Below, piece after piece: positions 1-8,218 of a DNA stretch of 64,000 nucleotides. The stretch is from the NCBI RefSeq assembly GCF_000024345.1, contig NC_013729.1, positions 496,001 to 560,000 on the forward strand. The letters run 5' to 3'. Position numbers and translations under genes: made by a program. How positions within the stretch are numbered: position 1 is the first letter of the stretch; every line of letters starts with the position of its first letter. Below the pieces are notes generated by a model. The model was given only the letters and a program-made list of their open reading frames with translations, was not told the origin of the DNA and made no database searches. Source of the DNA: Kribbella flavida DSM 17836 (lineage in GTDB: Bacteria; Actinomycetota; Actinomycetes; Propionibacteriales; Kribbellaceae).

Positions 1-621
1 CGCGACCCGGGAGTGGGACAGGGCGAGCTGGCGCAGGCTGCCCCGGTCCAGGTCGTGCCAGTGCCGGAACCGGCCGGTCTCCACCTGCGCGAACAGGTCC
101 GACTGCAGCAGCACCGGCATCGGGTCGAACTGGTCGCTGCCGGCCAGGAAGTCCTCGCCGATCATCGCCCGGTGCAGCCGCCGGACCCACGGCACGACGG
201 TGTCGTACTTGTTCCAGAGCAGGCCCAGTACGCCGTGCGGCCGCAGGACCCGGGCGATCTCCGGCAGCGCCCGGGCGTGGTCGAACCAGTGGAAGGCCTG
301 CCCGACCAGCACCGCGTCGACCGAGCCGTGCGCGAGCGGGATCGACTCGGCCGCGCCGACCATCGTGTCCACCCCGGGCACCTGGCGGCAGACCGCCAGC
401 ATCTCCTCGGCCGGGTCGACCGCGACCACGTCGTGGCCGAGTGCGGCGGCGACCGCGCTCAGCTTGCCGGTGCCGGCGCCCAGGTCGAGGATCTGCAGCC
501 GGCCGGGACCGAGCAGCCAGCGCAGCGCCTCGGCAGGGAACGTCGGCCGGCCCGCGTCGTACGCGGCCGCGACGGCGCCGAAGGAGCGTGCGCGCTCGGA
601 TCCTCGATCATCGGTGGTCAT
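1..621 (-). CDS. class I SAM-dependent methyltransferase, C-terminus cut by window edge
   Basis: The complement reads open from an ATG at 621 to base 1 (207 codons, no stop), so the end of the gene lies outside the window. The protein begins MTTDDRGSERARSFG and has an AAAYDAGRPTFP segment, then motif I (ILDLGAGTGKLS, about residues 44-55), motif II ending in VVAVDPAEEMLA, and a post-motif region ending QAFHWFDH around residue 115. This order is typical of Methyltransf_11/UbiE-like enzymes. The substrate is unknown. It lies 50 bp beyond the end of the pseF-like gene on the same strand but may be a separate unit. Confidence 0.85.
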   Translation of the reverse strand, partial: MTTDDRGSERARSFGAVAAAYDAGRPTFPAEALRWLLGPGRLQILDLGAGTGKLSAVAAALGHDVVAVDPAEEMLAVCRQVPGVDTMVGAAESIPLAHGSVDAVLVGQAFHWFDHARALPEIARVLRPHGVLGLLWNKYDTVVPWVRRLHRAMIGEDFLAGSDQFDPMPVLLQSDLFAQVETGRFRHWHDLDRGSLRQLALSHSRVA

Positions 622-671
622 CACCGTAAATCATGCCGTAGCGGCGCCACCTGATGAGGTGGCGCGCGGTG

Positions 672-1403
672 CTACTGGCCGAGCTTCTTCTGCTCGACGT
701 GCTCGTTCAGGGCGTGCAGCTCGGGGTGCTTGCCCATGATCGCGACCAGATCGGCGCAGTTCAGCTGCGCCGCGCCGAAGTCCTCGATCAACGTGGTGAG
801 CAGCCTGCGGTCGTCCTGGGTGTCCAGCGTGAGCCGGTACTGCGACGCGTCGCCACCGTCCCAGGGCAGGTTCAGCAGCCGCATGTCGCCGGTCCGGTTC
901 TGGTGCAGGTACGACGTGACGTGCTCCCGGTCGGCCGGCAGTGTCGCCTCCGCGTCGGCCCGCAGCAGCCGGTCGGCGGAGAAGATCTCGTAGTCCATGC
1001 CGCGCGGGTAGGTCCGCTCCAGGCAGTTCGACACGTACAGGTTCTCGGCGGCGTCGGCGCGGAACCGGTCGACTCCCTCGGTGACCACCGCCGGGTCGAT
1101 CAGCGGGCAGTCCGAGGTGACCCGGACGACGCCGTCCAGCCCGTGCTCGCGGATCGCGCCGGCGAACCGGGACAGCACGTCGAGCTCGCTGCCGCGCCAG
1201 ACCGGGAAACCCGCCGCGCCGGACTGCTCGACGATCGGCTCGTCGTCGGTGTTCGTGGTGGTGGCCACGATCACCGGCAGCCCGGTCGCCGCGAGCCGGT
1301 CCAGGTGGTGCTGCAGGAACGTCTTGCCGCCGGCGGTCAGCAGCACCTTGGCGGGCAGCCGGGTGCTGGTCGCCCGGGCCTGGGTGATGATCCCGATCTT
1401 CAT
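672..1403 (-). CDS. pseF: SpsF-type cytidylyltransferase, probable CMP-pseudaminic acid synthetase (PseF role)
   Basis: A 243-residue nucleotidyltransferase of the SpsF/CMP-KDO-synthetase group. The N-terminus MKIGIITQARATSTRLPAK carries the R-x-x-S-x-R-x-P-x-K nucleotide-binding signature, and RVTSDCPLIDP (about residues 97-107) is the metal-binding aspartate region. I take the ATG at 1403, not one 24 bases upstream, because it gives an ATGA overlap with the stop of the preceding gene. In Pse pathways this enzyme activates the free sugar with CTP, and in several Gram-positive Pse clusters an SpsF-like protein replaces canonical PseF. It is last in the operon pseB1-mtA-gtA-pseF. That the substrate is pseudaminic acid is inferred from the presence of all other Pse enzymes. 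Confidence 0.85.
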   Translation of the reverse strand: MKIGIITQARATSTRLPAKVLLTAGGKTFLQHHLDRLAATGLPVIVATTTNTDDEPIVEQSGAAGFPVWRGSELDVLSRFAGAIREHGLDGVVRVTSDCPLIDPAVVTEGVDRFRADAAENLYVSNCLERTYPRGMDYEIFSADRLLRADAEATLPADREHVTSYLHQNRTGDMRLLNLPWDGGDASQYRLTLDTQDDRRLLTTLIEDFGAAQLNCADLVAIMGKHPELHALNEHVEQKKLGQ

Positions 1404-2236
1404 GAAGCCACCTTCGTTGAGTTCCACCGGAACATGTCCCGGATCTCGGCCGGACCGGCCACGTGCTCGACGCCGAGCTCGGCGTCGGTGAACTGCCGGG
1501 CCAGCTCGAGCGGGACGTACGGCTGGTTCATCTCCGGCCAGAGCCGCTTGATCCGCGCCTGGCCGCCGAACGACGGGTGCTCGTTCTCCAGCAGCATCGG
1601 GTCGCCGTACACCCCGGGCTGCAGGCCGATCGAGGCGCCGTACAGGACCGCCGAACTGAGCCGGTTCGACGCGACCCGGCGGTGCCGGCGCAGCTCCTGG
1701 AGCTGCTTGAGCAGGAAGTCGGCGTCGGTGTTGCGCCAGTTCAGGCCGCGGTACCCGTGCGTGATCACCCGGAACCCGGCCTCGGTGTAGACCCGCCGGA
1801 TCGCCTCGTTGCCGTACTCGTTCCAGTACAGGCAGACGGTGATCGGGCCGGTCTCGTGGTCCTTGATCGAGGCAACGATCTCGGCGTGGTCGCCGAGCAC
1901 GTTCTGCCCCTCCCAGCCGTGGAACGGGTAGAAGATCGTGCCGGCCGCGTCGGTCGCCGGCTTGGCCAGCTCGGGGTGCAGCTCGAGCAGGTAGAGCCAG
2001 GCGGCGCCCATCACCACGTAGTTGCGCAGGCCCATCGACCAGCCGCGCCGGCGGACCGTGTCGGACCAGACGAACTTCGGCATGCCGGCCACGAAGGCGG
2101 TGTTGTAGGCGAACCCGTCCAGGATGTTCCAGCCGTGCTGCAAGTAACCCCAGATGCTCGGCGGCTGCCCCGGGCCCAATCCGGCGTACTTCGCCAGGAC
2201 GTGCGCGTGGCCGTAGAAGTGGTTGGCGTGGTGCAT
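1400..2236 (-). CDS. putative glycosyltransferase-like protein with N-terminal His-rich motif (copy A)
   Basis: 278 residues beginning MHHANHFYGHAHVLAKYAG. No catalytic family is certain. The C-terminal half contains FYPFHGWEGQ, a YWNEYGNEAIRRVY segment and VASNRLSSAVLYG followed by GVYGDPM. This resembles the donor-binding half of GT-B capsule and teichoic-type transferases, where an asparagine or serine and a glycine-rich turn precede a final helix. It starts inside the stop of the upstream methyltransferase-like gene (TGATG), so the two are translationally coupled. A clear paralogue lies at 28764-29594 with the same HHxNHxYGxAHxLAxYAG start. Function is inferred from context: glycan assembly with pseudaminic acid genes. 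Confidence 0.6.
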   Translation of the reverse strand: MHHANHFYGHAHVLAKYAGLGPGQPPSIWGYLQHGWNILDGFAYNTAFVAGMPKFVWSDTVRRRGWSMGLRNYVVMGAAWLYLLELHPELAKPATDAAGTIFYPFHGWEGQNVLGDHAEIVASIKDHETGPITVCLYWNEYGNEAIRRVYTEAGFRVITHGYRGLNWRNTDADFLLKQLQELRRHRRVASNRLSSAVLYGASIGLQPGVYGDPMLLENEHPSFGGQARIKRLWPEMNQPYVPLELARQFTDAELGVEHVAGPAEIRDMFRWNSTKVAS

Positions 2237-3831
2237 CAGCGCACCACTCGACGGACCCGCTTGACCACCACGCGGGCCGGGTTCAGCACCGCCATCCCGA
2301 CCCGGTACGGCTTGGACATCCGGATGCCCTTCAGCTGGCCCTCGAACCAGGTCGCCTGGGTGCTCGCCTCGGACAGCTCCTGCGCGAGCCGGGCGATCGT
2401 GGCCAGCTGCTCGGCGCTGCCCTGCGGCCGGATCATCTCGTTGTTCTCGGCAACGGACGCCCACAGCTCGTCGGTGACCACGAGGCCGGTCGTCGAGGCG
2501 AGCCGCGAGGTGACGTCGCGCGGTGTGCTGCCGGCCGTCCACGGCGCCCGGGCGCCCGCTTCCAGCGCGCGCCGGACGAACCGGCCCAGCTGCGCGACGA
2601 CCAGCGCGTCCCCGCGACCGTTCACCGCGACGCCGTCCCCGAACACCCGGTACGCCGTACCGTCGGCGATCACGTTGTCCGGCGCGGCCACCGCGGCCAC
2701 GTCGGCCGGCTGGGCCCGCAGCCAGGTCACGTACGCCTGGACCGTGCGGCGCAGCGCGGCCTGGTCGTCGATCCGCAGGGCGGCGAAAAGCTGCTCCTCC
2801 AGCAGGACGCCCGGCCCGTCCGGCACGACGCCGGCCGGCAGCACCTCCGGAGCATCTGCCGCGTCGCCGACGACGAAGTACCAGCCCGCGGCCAGCTCAC
2901 TGCCCAGGCCTGCGGCAACGGCGTCCTGGGTCGTCCGGTACGGGTCGGTCAGGGTCGGACCGCTGAACCGCCCAGCGACCGCCCGGGCGACGACTGCCGC
3001 CGGCAACGCGCCCTCGACCTCGGTCAGCGCGACCGACGCCTCGGCCAGGGTCGGGTAGATCGCGTAGGTCTTCGTCACCGGCAGTTCGGCGGCGTCCAGC
3101 GCGGCCTTGACCGCCTTCAGCCCGGACGGAGGGGCAGTGTCACCGGCGAGGTCGCGAGGCCAGTCCTCGTCCCGCGGCACGGTGACGGTCGGATCGGGCT
3201 GAACCAGCCGCTCGATGCCGAAGCTGTTCTCCGCGGCGAGCAGCAGGCGTCCCTCCGGAGCCAGCCGGCCCTTGAGCACACCCAGCGCGTCCGTCCAGCT
3301 CATCACCAGCGTGTCCGGCCCGACCAGTCGCGGCAGCCCGTCGAGCGCCACCACCACGTCGTACGCCGGTTTGCCGTGCTCGGGGCCGAAGTGGTCCAGC
3401 GAGCCGCAGAAGACCCGGACGCCGAAGGCCTCGGCGATCTCCTCCGCGTCGGGCGCCGAACGGGTCAGCACGTCGACCGAGGCGGCCGTCTTGGCGACCT
3501 GCTCGAGCAGCTCCAGCGAGTGCGGACCCGCGACGAGCACGGAGTCGGTCGGGCGCAGGACCGCCGCGAGCAGCTCCGCGGGGACCGGCCCGGACGTCGC
3601 CGGACGGCCGTCCGACGGGTGCAGGTCGGACCAGTTCAGCATCTCGCCGGCGATCATCACCGAGCGGGCGGGCGCCTCGCCGTCGTCGTGCGCGTTGTCG
3701 TCGGCGGGGGTGCTGCCGACATCTTCCGCGGGAGTGCTGCCGACCCCTTCCGGGGTGGGCTGGTCTTCCGGAGCGGGTTGTCCTTCCGGAAGCGGGTCTA
3801 CAGAGGACTGGGCAGGATTCACGGTATGCAC
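2236..3831 (-). CDS. methyltransferase-like protein with acidic N-terminus and basic tail (copy A)
   Basis: 531 residues, GTG start. Residues 1-55 are low complexity (Pro/Glu/Asp, with a repeated VGSTPA element). Residues about 80-215 have a Rossmann-like layout: SVLVAGPHSLELLEQVA, a D-V-L-T strand end, then YDVVVALDGLPR and GRLLLAAENSFGIERLV. The last stretch matches the ENxxGxxxL strand of methyltransferases found in O-antigen clusters. The glycine-rich motif I is degenerate (GPHS), so catalysis is not assured. The C-terminus ends in a very basic helix (RVVVKRVRRVVR), suggesting membrane contact. It is paralogous to 29587-31368 and lies 37 bp downstream of pseB copy 1. Confidence 0.6.
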   Translation of the reverse strand: MHTVNPAQSSVDPLPEGQPAPEDQPTPEGVGSTPAEDVGSTPADDNAHDDGEAPARSVMIAGEMLNWSDLHPSDGRPATSGPVPAELLAAVLRPTDSVLVAGPHSLELLEQVAKTAASVDVLTRSAPDAEEIAEAFGVRVFCGSLDHFGPEHGKPAYDVVVALDGLPRLVGPDTLVMSWTDALGVLKGRLAPEGRLLLAAENSFGIERLVQPDPTVTVPRDEDWPRDLAGDTAPPSGLKAVKAALDAAELPVTKTYAIYPTLAEASVALTEVEGALPAAVVARAVAGRFSGPTLTDPYRTTQDAVAAGLGSELAAGWYFVVGDAADAPEVLPAGVVPDGPGVLLEEQLFAALRIDDQAALRRTVQAYVTWLRAQPADVAAVAAPDNVIADGTAYRVFGDGVAVNGRGDALVVAQLGRFVRRALEAGARAPWTAGSTPRDVTSRLASTTGLVVTDELWASVAENNEMIRPQGSAEQLATIARLAQELSEASTQATWFEGQLKGIRMSKPYRVGMAVLNPARVVVKRVRRVVR

Positions 3832-3868
3832 TTCGTCGGTGTCGGGCGTCCGGAGGGCGGCATGGGGC

Positions 3869-4852
3869 TCAGACGTCGCTTTCGAGGATTTTGGTGATTT
3901 CGTCGGTGGTGTACCACTGGTCGTTGTTGTCTGAGGTGTAGTGGAAGCCGTCGGGGACGGGGTGGCCGCCTTCGGGTGGGGTGTAGCCCCAGGTGGCGAG
4001 GTCGGGTTGGAGGACGTAGCGGTCGCCGATGGCGAGGGCGCGGCGGCCTTCTTCGGGGCTGATCATTTCTTCGTGGAGTTTTTCGCCGGGGCGTAGTCCC
4101 ATGTCGTGCATTTTGGCGCCGGGGGCGATGGCTTGGGCGAGGTCGGTGATTTTCATGGAGGGGATGCGGGGGACGTAGAGTTCGCCGCCTTGCATTTGTT
4201 CGAAGGAGTCGACGACGAATTGGACTGCTTCGGGGAGGGTGATGAGGAAGCGGGTGCAGCGGAGGTCGGTGATGGGTAGTGATTGGCCGGCTTCGTGGAG
4301 GGCGCGGAATTTGGGGATGATGGAGCCGCGGCTGCCCATGACGTTGCCGTAGCGGACGACGCAGAAGCGGGTGTCGTAGGCGGCGGCGTAGTGGTTGCCG
4401 GTGATGAAGAGTTTGTCGGCGGTGAGTTTGGTGGCGCCGTAGAGGTTGATGGGGCTGGAGGCTTTGTCGGTGGAGAGTGCGACGACTTTTTTGACGCCGG
4501 AGTCGATGGAGGCTTCGATGACGTTTTGGGAGCCGACGACGTTGGTTTGGACGAATTCCCAGGGGTTGTACTCGGCGGTGTCGACTTGTTTGAGGGCGGC
4601 GGCGTGGACGACGTAGTCGACGTTGTGCATGGCGCGGTTGAGGCGGGCGCGGTCGCGGATGTCGCCGATGAAGAAGCGGAGGCGGGGGTCGTCGCCGAAG
4701 AGTTGGCGGACTTCCCATTGTTTGAGTTCGTCGCGGCTGAAGATGATGATGCGGCGGGGGTCGAGGTTGTCCAGGGTGTAGCGGATGAACGCTTTGCCGA
4801 AGGAGCCGGTGCCTCCGGTGACCAGGATGTCTGAGCCGGTGAGGATGGACAC
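3869..4852 (-). CDS. pseB: UDP-N-acetylglucosamine 4,6-dehydratase (inverting), PseB, copy 1
   Basis: 327 residues, GTG start with GAAGAAGGG about 9 bp upstream. It is the first enzyme of pseudaminic acid synthesis, converting UDP-GlcNAc to UDP-2-acetamido-2,6-dideoxy-beta-L-arabino-hexos-4-ulose. Seen: the Rossmann loop TGGTGSFGK (residues 12-20), the FSRDE of FlaA1/PseB enzymes, GDIRDRARL, and LSTDKASSP then NLYGATK (136-142), the extended-SDR active site of inverting dehydratases. The protein is identical to copy 2 at 15747-16730. Codon use is unlike its neighbours: CTC, GAA, CAA and AAA dominate, and the other strand is strongly G/T-rich. It heads the unit that ends in pseF. Confidence 0.95.
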   Translation of the reverse strand: MSILTGSDILVTGGTGSFGKAFIRYTLDNLDPRRIIIFSRDELKQWEVRQLFGDDPRLRFFIGDIRDRARLNRAMHNVDYVVHAAALKQVDTAEYNPWEFVQTNVVGSQNVIEASIDSGVKKVVALSTDKASSPINLYGATKLTADKLFITGNHYAAAYDTRFCVVRYGNVMGSRGSIIPKFRALHEAGQSLPITDLRCTRFLITLPEAVQFVVDSFEQMQGGELYVPRIPSMKITDLAQAIAPGAKMHDMGLRPGEKLHEEMISPEEGRRALAIGDRYVLQPDLATWGYTPPEGGHPVPDGFHYTSDNNDQWYTTDEITKILESDV

Positions 4853-4936
4853 GTGTAGGACCCTTCTTCAGGACAGTTCCGGACCGTGGTCCGGGCCGTG
4901 CTGGCCCGGACAGCAACTCCGTACGATAGCGGGCCG
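4853..4936 (-). promoter_or_regulatory. pseB1 leader with two mutually exclusive hairpins
   Basis: This 84-bp leader is identical to the one before pseB copy 2. In the mRNA sense, GTCCGGGCC-loop-GGCCCGGAC (4911 to 4889; 9 bp, 5-nt loop) overlaps a second hairpin CCGGAC-CACG-GTCCGG (4894 to 4879), so only one can form at a time. The ribosome binding site GAAGAAGGG lies just downstream. The arrangement could act as an attenuator or translational switch, or one hairpin could simply be a protein site. A promoter is likely in or just upstream of this block (TATCGT near its start) but is not certain. Confidence 0.45.
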
Positions 4937-4965
4937 CCCCCAGCCGCCCTCAACCGCGCGCTGCC

Positions 4966-5688
4966 TCAGCGCACCGTGCGGAGCGGGCGGCGGGCGCGGA
5001 CCAGCACCGAGACACCGGGCAGCTTGCCGACGGGCAGGTACCGTTCGGCGGCGATCACCGCGGTGAGTCCGAGGTTGACGACAGGGGACAGGTCGGTCAG
5101 GTCACTGCCCGTGCTCTTCTTGCGCCGCCAGGCGGCCACCGGCCGGAGCAGCACGTTCCACGACCGGACGTGCTCGATCTGCAGACCGGCCGAGGTCAGC
5201 GTGCTCAGCAGACCCTCGCGGTCGTACCGGCGGACGTGCCCGACCGCGGTGTCGTGCTCGCTCCACAGCGCCATGTCGACCGGTACGGCGATCAGCGCGA
5301 CGCCACCGGGCCGCAGGACCCGGGCGATCTCGTTCGACGCCGACTTGTCGTCCTCGATGTGCTCGAGCACGTCGTAGGCGACAACCAGGTCCATCGCCTC
5401 GTCGGCCAGCGGCAGCGCGACCGCGTCACCGCGGATGACCGGGATGTTGCGTCCGTGCGCGACCGCGGCGCCCTCCGCGCCGTACTCCAGCGCGGTGGCG
5501 TTCCAGCCGCGGCTGCGCAGCACCCGGGTGTTGCCGCCACCGGCGGCGCCGATGTCGAGCGCCCGGCCCGGCTTCGCACCGGCTTTCGCGAGGCTGTCGA
5601 GCGCCCGGGCGAGCACCGCGCGGCGTTCGCGGTACCACCAGTGCTTGTCCTCGAGATCGGCGAGCTTGCGGATCTCCGCTGCTTCCAT
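4966..5688 (-). CDS. class I SAM-dependent methyltransferase
   Basis: 240 residues. I choose the ATG at 5688 because AGGAAGA lies about 7 bp upstream; the longer reading frame has no support. It begins MEAAEIRKLADLEDKHWWY, a sequence common in glycan-cluster methyltransferases. Motif I is ALDIGAAGGGNTRVL (about 37-51), motif II includes TALEYGAEG, then GDAVALPLADEAMDLVVAYDVLEHI cut by the usual D-V-L-E-H, and RVLRPGGVALIAVP. A hydrophobic stretch near VVNLGLTAVIAAERYL may associate it with the membrane. The acceptor is unknown; position suggests a sugar of the surface polymer. Confidence 0.85.
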   Translation of the reverse strand: MEAAEIRKLADLEDKHWWYRERRAVLARALDSLAKAGAKPGRALDIGAAGGGNTRVLRSRGWNATALEYGAEGAAVAHGRNIPVIRGDAVALPLADEAMDLVVAYDVLEHIEDDKSASNEIARVLRPGGVALIAVPVDMALWSEHDTAVGHVRRYDREGLLSTLTSAGLQIEHVRSWNVLLRPVAAWRRKKSTGSDLTDLSPVVNLGLTAVIAAERYLPVGKLPGVSVLVRARRPLRTVR

Positions 5689-5767
5689 GGGGACATCTTC
5701 CTGTCTGGGCCGGTGAATTCGCGAATTGCTGGGAGCTGCCTGGCGGAGGTGCGGGGGCGACCGCGCG

Positions 5768-8065
5768 TCACTGTGCGGGCAGCTCGTAGATCCTGACCTT
5801 GCCCTCTTGGTAGCGCAGTCGGGCCAGCTGGTCCAGCGACGGGGACACCGGGCCGTCCGAGCTGTCAGCGTAGATCCACCGCGCGCCGTACTGCCGGGCA
5901 TTCTCCAGCAGCTGCGGGGTCGGCGCGGTGAGGATCTGGGTGCTGAGCTCGACCCGGTCGGGCCAGGGCGACGGCTGAACGGCGTACAGCTTGCCGTCGG
6001 TGCCGTTGGTGGCTAGCGCCTGCTGGGTGTAGGCCCAGCCCTCCACCAAGGTCCGGCGACCCGCGAGTCCGCTGACCAGCCAGCCTCGAGCGTCGCAGCC
6101 GGGCCGCCGTGGGCCGGGCCGGCACCAGCTGCCGGTGACGACGACGTCGGTCGGTGCCGTGTTCTCCGTGAGCCAGCGGGCGGCCGCCTGCTCGTCCGGG
6201 CGGACCACTCCGCCCGCGGCGCGGTAGGTGCCGTCGGTGCGGAAGGCGTAGTACGAGTACCTGGCCATGCCGGCCAGGGAGGCCATGATCACGATCAGGA
6301 CCGGGACGGCGAGCCCCGCTCCCGGCCGCCTCGCCCAGATCCGCCTGGTCAGGAACCAGCCGGCGATCACCAGCACGATGAGGACGGCCACGGTGACCAG
6401 CGGCCGAGCCAGCGTTTCGACCTGCTCCGCTCGGGACCGTGCGGGGTCGAGCGCGGGACGCCTGATCAGCTGCTGGAACACGACACCGAGTGCGGCAGCG
6501 GCCACACCGACCGGCAGGATGGTCCGACGCCCGCGGCCTTCGAACGCCACGGCCACCAGCCAGCAGGTAGCAGCCGTCGCGAACGGTACGACGCCCCGGA
6601 GGAAGTACTGCTGGCTCGCTGCGGGGTGGTTCAGCAGCAGCAGGCCCAGCCAGGCGGCCGTGAGGGAGCCGGCCAGCATCCAGGCCGCCGGCTGCCTTCT
6701 GGTCGACCGGACCACAAGCAGCCCGAAGCCGATCAGCAGTCCGGCGTACGACAGCAGGGTCAGTCCCAGCATCACCCCGACCCCGGTGACCACCGTCGAG
6801 TCGCCAGAGGTCAGCGGCACCGGGAGGAAGCCGCCAGTGCCCGGCACGGACAGGTCCCCGGTGATCGCACGGTAGAACGCGTCGAACTTGAGGATCGCCA
6901 GCAACTGCATGCCTGAGCCACTGGTGCTTCCGGCGACGAAGCGCAGTGTGCCGGCCAGGGCGAGCAGCAGGACCAGCCCGGCGGCGACCAGACGCCACGG
7001 CAACTTCCGGTCCCTGAGCAGCAGGAACAGCGCGGCCAGTCCGACTCCGCCGAGCAGGATCGGCAAGGTCGACGGCTTGGACCCACCGGCGACCACGGCC
7101 AGCGCCGCCCCGAGGATCCACACACCCCGGCGACCGCTGCGGTGGAACAAGGCGTCGACGAGGAAGATCGCGGCTGCGGTGGAGGTCGCGATGCTGAAGG
7201 TGTGCGAAGGGCTGAGCAGGCTGGCGAGGCCGGCCGGCAGGACTGCCACCGCGGCCAGCACACCGGTCCACCACACCTTGCTGACCTGCCGTGCCAGCGC
7301 CGCACACACCAGCAGGGAGACAACTGCCTGCGGCAGCAGCCACAACCGGAACATGACCATCACCGGCGAGAGGCCGGTGACGTCCGCAGCGCCGGCCATG
7401 TCGGCGTTGGCGAACCAGTGGTACTCCAGCCGTTCCCCGGCCACCTGGGGCAGTTCGGGCGGCACCGACCGGATCAGCTCGTGCACCATCGACAAGTGGT
7501 ACAGCAGGTCCTGGTAGTACGACGTACCGTCCGGCGGCGGCTTGTGGTCGGCCATCACGGCCAAGCTGACGTAGACGACCAGCAGCGTCGCGCAGATCGC
7601 CATGCCCCAGGACCACGCCACCGGTAGTGGCTCCGGCCGGGTGATGCGCCAGTACGGGCGCAGCTGAGGGACCGCCGCGAAGACGGCGATGAGCAGCAGC
7701 GGCCAGGCGAGCAGCCAGGCCTGCAGGCCCACTGCCGTGAAGATCGCCCAGCCCAGTAGTTGATAGGCCATCCCGACTGCCGCGCCGAGGCCCACGTCCT
7801 CGCCCCAGTTCCCGGTGCTGCGCCAGGCGGCGCGCAAGAGCAAGATGCCGGGCAGGATCACGCAGCCGCCGAAGTAGGCGGCGTACCGGACGATGTCGCC
7901 GAGCGGTACGTCGATGGCGAGCAGTCCGCCGACGGCGCCCACCAGCGGCAGCAGCCATGGAAGGAGCCTGGTCAGCCGGGCCGGCCCGTGCGTCCGCTGA
8001 ATCGCTGCGACGCTCGGTTCCGCGGTCTCCGCCACCGCAACGCCGGTTCCCTCCCCTGTACTCAC
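5768..8065 (-). CDS. multispanning GT-C-like membrane protein, paralogue 1 of 6
   Basis: 765 residues from a GTG at 8065; a second GTG at 8035 is also possible and neither has a strong ribosome binding site. About a dozen hydrophobic segments are followed by a C-terminal extracytoplasmic domain. Conserved elements shared by all six paralogues: LYHLSMV then LEYHWFANAD (about 210-250), LSPSHTF, a GGSKPSTLPIL loop, NHPAASQQYFLR, then the tail domain with AARWLTEN, a cysteine pair (SWC...GCDARG), LVEGWAYT, and YGARWIYAD ending in VRIYELPAQ. The architecture resembles DUF2298-type GT-C glycosyltransferases that use polyprenyl-linked donors. Activity is inferred. It is divergent from paralogue 2. 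Confidence 0.75.
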   Translation of the reverse strand: MSTGEGTGVAVAETAEPSVAAIQRTHGPARLTRLLPWLLPLVGAVGGLLAIDVPLGDIVRYAAYFGGCVILPGILLLRAAWRSTGNWGEDVGLGAAVGMAYQLLGWAIFTAVGLQAWLLAWPLLLIAVFAAVPQLRPYWRITRPEPLPVAWSWGMAICATLLVVYVSLAVMADHKPPPDGTSYYQDLLYHLSMVHELIRSVPPELPQVAGERLEYHWFANADMAGAADVTGLSPVMVMFRLWLLPQAVVSLLVCAALARQVSKVWWTGVLAAVAVLPAGLASLLSPSHTFSIATSTAAAIFLVDALFHRSGRRGVWILGAALAVVAGGSKPSTLPILLGGVGLAALFLLLRDRKLPWRLVAAGLVLLLALAGTLRFVAGSTSGSGMQLLAILKFDAFYRAITGDLSVPGTGGFLPVPLTSGDSTVVTGVGVMLGLTLLSYAGLLIGFGLLVVRSTRRQPAAWMLAGSLTAAWLGLLLLNHPAASQQYFLRGVVPFATAATCWLVAVAFEGRGRRTILPVGVAAAALGVVFQQLIRRPALDPARSRAEQVETLARPLVTVAVLIVLVIAGWFLTRRIWARRPGAGLAVPVLIVIMASLAGMARYSYYAFRTDGTYRAAGGVVRPDEQAAARWLTENTAPTDVVVTGSWCRPGPRRPGCDARGWLVSGLAGRRTLVEGWAYTQQALATNGTDGKLYAVQPSPWPDRVELSTQILTAPTPQLLENARQYGARWIYADSSDGPVSPSLDQLARLRYQEGKVRIYELPAQ

Positions 8066-8218
8066 CTGGCTATTGGAGCACGGTGCCGGTCTAGCCCGGC
8101 GGACCCAACGGAGGCGTGCGGCGCAGCGGACTGTGACGGCCGGTGGGATAACCTGCCTGCGGGTCGCGCTGGCCGGCAGGCAGTTGGTGTCCCGGAGCGC
8201 CGGAGGAAGAAACGGAAA
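8066..8218. promoter_or_regulatory. divergent intergenic region between membrane paralogues 1 and 2
   Basis: These 153 bp must hold both promoters. On the plus strand GATAAC at 8147-8152 is a possible -10. Just after it the arms CTGCCTGC (8153-8160) and GCAGGCAG (8176-8183) form an 8-bp stem with a 15-nt loop in the leader of paralogue 2. GGAGG at 8202-8206 is the ribosome binding site for the ATG at 8219. Nothing clear is visible for the minus-strand gene. Confidence 0.35.

Larger units (their letters stand above)
3869..4936. repeat. pseB duplication, copy 1 (1,068 bp, matches 15747-16814)
   Basis: Direct repeat with a constant offset of 11,878 bp. It begins exactly at the pseB stop codon and ends 84 bp upstream of the start codon. 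Reading both copies side by side I find only three differences, all T in this copy against G in the other (3932, 4094, 4097), all synonymous. Flanks on both sides are unrelated. No inverted terminal repeats or transposase are seen at the edges, so this looks like a recent duplication or gene conversion and not an IS. Confidence 0.95.

Noticed and set aside
4283..4834. Plus-strand acidic Gly/Val/Asp-rich frame, identical at 16161-16712
   Set aside because: Antisense shadow of pseB made open by its C-rich codons; no start signal and no family pattern.
3819..4916. Long Arg/His/Pro-rich minus frame across pseB, repeated at 14623-16794
   Set aside because: It is the +1 shadow of pseB, and it is repeated only because the gene itself is duplicated.
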